Part shown: positions 62,781 through 64,000 of the stretch, in pieces | How the letters are laid out: each line of letters opens with the position of its first letter | Position numbering within the stretch: position 1 is the stretch's first letter | Position numbers and translations under genes: made by a program | Assembly (NCBI GenBank): GCA_963755755.1 | Contig: CAVWLJ010000002.1 | Span: forward strand, 199,445-263,444 | Direction of reading: 5' to 3' | DNA: 64,000 bases | Source: DATKNA01 sp963755755 | GTDB lineage: Bacteria; Actinomycetota; Actinomycetes; Actinomycetales; Kineosporiaceae | The notes under the pieces: generated by a model | Seen by the model: only the letters and a program-made list of their open reading frames with translations | Told to the model about the DNA's origin: nothing | Databases searched by the model: none

Positions 62781-63968
62781 GGTCGGGAAGTGCCCTCGGG
62801 CCCGGACCGCGCGGCGGTAGCGGGCGTTGAGGGACTCGATCGCGTTCGTGGAGCAGATGATCCGTCCGGATCTCGACGTCGTAGTCCAGGAACGGCACGA
62901 ACTCGGCCCAGGCGTTCCGCCACAGCTTGCATGATCGCCGGGTACCGGGCGCCCCAGTTCTCGGCGAACTCGTCGAACCGGGCCGCGGCCGCGGCCTCGG
63001 TCGGGGCGGTGTAGACCGGCCGCAGGTCCTTGGCGCATCTGCGTCCCAGTACTTCCGGCCGGCGTAGCGGAAGGTGTTGCGCAGCAGGTGGATGACGCAG
63101 GTCTGCACGATCGTCAGCGGCCAGACCGTGGTGATCGCGTCGGGCAGGCCCTTGAGCCCGTCGCAGACCAGCGATGCACACGTCCTCGACGCCGCGGTTC
63201 TTGATCTCGGTGAGCACCTGCAGCCAGAACTTCGCGCCCTCGCCGCCGTCGCCGGCCCACAGCCCGAGGATGTCGCGCTCCCCGTCGCACGGTGACCCCG
63301 ATGGCGACGTAGATCGGCCGGTTGGCGACCTGGCCGTCGCGGACCTTGACCACGATCGCGTCGATGAACATCACCGGATAGACCCGGTCCAGCGGCCGGT
63401 GCAGCCACTCGGCCATCTCCTCGATCACCTTGTCGGTGATCCTGGAGATCGTGTCCTTGCTGACCGATGGCGCCGTAGACCTCGGCGAAGTGCGCCGACG
63501 ATCTCCCCGGTGGTCAAGCCCCGCGCGGTCAGCGACAGCACGATCTCGTCGATCCCGGCCAGGCGCCGTTGCCGCTTCTTCACGATCGCCGGCTCGAACG
63601 TGCCTTCCCGGTCCCGGGGCACCTCGATCTCGACCGGGCCGATCTCGGTCAGCACCGTCTTGGCCCGGGTGCCGTTGCGGGAGTTGCCGCGGTTGCGGCC
63701 GGCCGGGTCATGCTTGTCATAGCCCAGGTGCTCGGTCATCTCCGCCTCCAGCGCGGTCTCGAGCACCGTCTTGGTCAGCTCGGTCAGCAGCCCGCCCGGG
63801 CCGACCAGCTCGACCCCCTCGGTCCTGGCCTGCTCAACGAGCTCCTCCGCCAGCGCCTGCAAATCCTGGCGGTTCTTCGCCTCGTTCGCCCCGTTCGTCC
63901 CCATGGGCTCGATCGTCTCGGACAAGATCCTTCCTCGCCGCCAGGCCATGAGCCCGGCGTGTCAAGAA

Positions 63969-63999
63969 GGATCACTTACACCATCAATCGGACAGTCCC
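63969..63999 (-). repeat. IS256 terminal inverted repeat, right
   Basis: Read on the minus strand it starts GGGACTGTCCGAT and ends GGTGTAAGTGATCC, matching the left copy at about 26 of 31 positions. It is 20 bases upstream of the transposase start. Confidence 0.85.
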
Positions 64000-64000
64000 G

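Larger units (their letters stand above)
61289..63949 (-). pseudogene. IS256-family (Mutator) transposase gene split by IS110 insertion
   Basis: Read leftwards from ATG 63949 (or ATG 63904): QALAEELVEQARTEGVELVGPGGLLTELTKTVLETALEAEMTEHLGYDKHDPAG, VPRDREGTFEP, VMFIDAIVVKVRDGQVANRPIYVAIGV (first catalytic Asp), LVCDGLKGLPDAITTVWP (second Asp), TCVIHLLRNTFRYAGRKYW, and STNAIESLNARYRRAVRARGHFPT (catalytic Glu). The frame is cut after 62781 by the IS110 element and resumes at 61444 with EQAAIKCLYLATRSLDPTGRGRARWIIRWKPALNAFAIAFEGRL. Several surplus-base breaks (near 63490, 63465, 63290, 63178 and others) also occur. The gene cannot make a functional transposase as it stands. Confidence 0.88.
61258..63999 (-). 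mobile_element. IS256-family insertion sequence, interrupted by an IS110-family element
   Basis: Terminal inverted repeats of 31 bases lie at 61258-61288 (GGGTCTGTCCGAT...GGTGTAAGTGATCC) and 63969-63999 (its complement with about five mismatches). Without the nested insert (61445-62780) the element is 1406 bases, normal for IS256. Its transposase gene runs leftwards. Only one base remains to the right of the element in this window, so the 8-9-base target duplication cannot be checked. Confidence 0.88.

Noticed and set aside
1..64000. CRISPR array or rRNA genes
   Set aside because: No regularly spaced repeats with unique spacers and no rRNA-like conserved blocks were seen; the only RNA gene supported is tRNA-fMet.
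55826..64000. A second copy of the tRNA-fMet 3' end marking the far side of an integrated element
   Set aside because: I found no match to the T-arm and acceptor end after 55825 in the remainder of the window; it could lie beyond 64000.

Overview
The window is very GC-rich, uses GTG starts freely, and carries WhiB7, mycoredoxin-1, UvrD2, DUF3107 and AdnAB-type genes. That points to an actinobacterium, most likely of the Pseudonocardiales or a related order; the genus cannot be fixed from this sequence. From about 17.7 to 55.7 kb the gene order follows, in reverse, the conserved block known from Mycobacterium tuberculosis (roughly Rv3193c to Rv3211): rhlE, ferritin-like protein, DUF3107, TetR, moeZ, alkyltransferase-like protein, adnA, adnB, nudC, mrx1, uvrD2, whiB7, ABC1 kinase, ThiF/TOMM-like protein, Zincin_2 protein, PDZ/Lon-like protein and UPF0182 protein. 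It has local insertions: purC, two CGNR-regulator/transporter pairs and a phosphotransferase.

Layout. 0-9 kb: CitE-like lyase, zinc-ribbon/discoidin membrane protein, L,D-transpeptidase, a stress-type membrane protein, P1 peptidase coupled to corA, aminopeptidase P, and an MBL hydrolase. 9-11.6 kb: a three-gene envelope/stress operon (LEA-like protein, holin-like membrane protein, DUF3618 protein) closed by a strong terminator. 11.7-17.7 kb: DUF6758, PHP, MarC, RecB-like nuclease, DUF2236, then a CGNR regulator divergent from an MFS pump with two palindromes. 17.7-34 kb: helicase, purine synthesis, sulfur transfer and the AdnAB end-resection machine. 34-43 kb: a second CGNR regulator/transporter pair, NudC, mycoredoxin, UvrD2, and whiB7 with a promoter, leader ORF and attenuator. 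43-55.7 kb: small zinc-ribbon proteins, ABC1 kinase/ThiF pair, membrane proteases and a UPF0182 protein, ending at an initiator tRNA-fMet.

Beyond the tRNA (55.8-64 kb) the window turns into a gene-poor accessory region. It holds decayed fragments (MmyB-type regulator, IS256, IS110, the N-terminus of a glycogen-debranching-type enzyme), an intact class II glutamine amidotransferase, and a nested transposon in which an IS110-family element interrupts an IS256-family element at a junction that can be read to the base.

A window-wide oddity affects annotation. About 40 single-step reading-frame breaks occur in 19 otherwise well-conserved chromosomal genes, nearly all in the +1 sense (one surplus base), while nonsense changes are absent from the same genes. 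Gene lengths become multiples of three when these are removed. I treat these as genes with probable sequence errors, give the full span of each, and say where the breaks lie.
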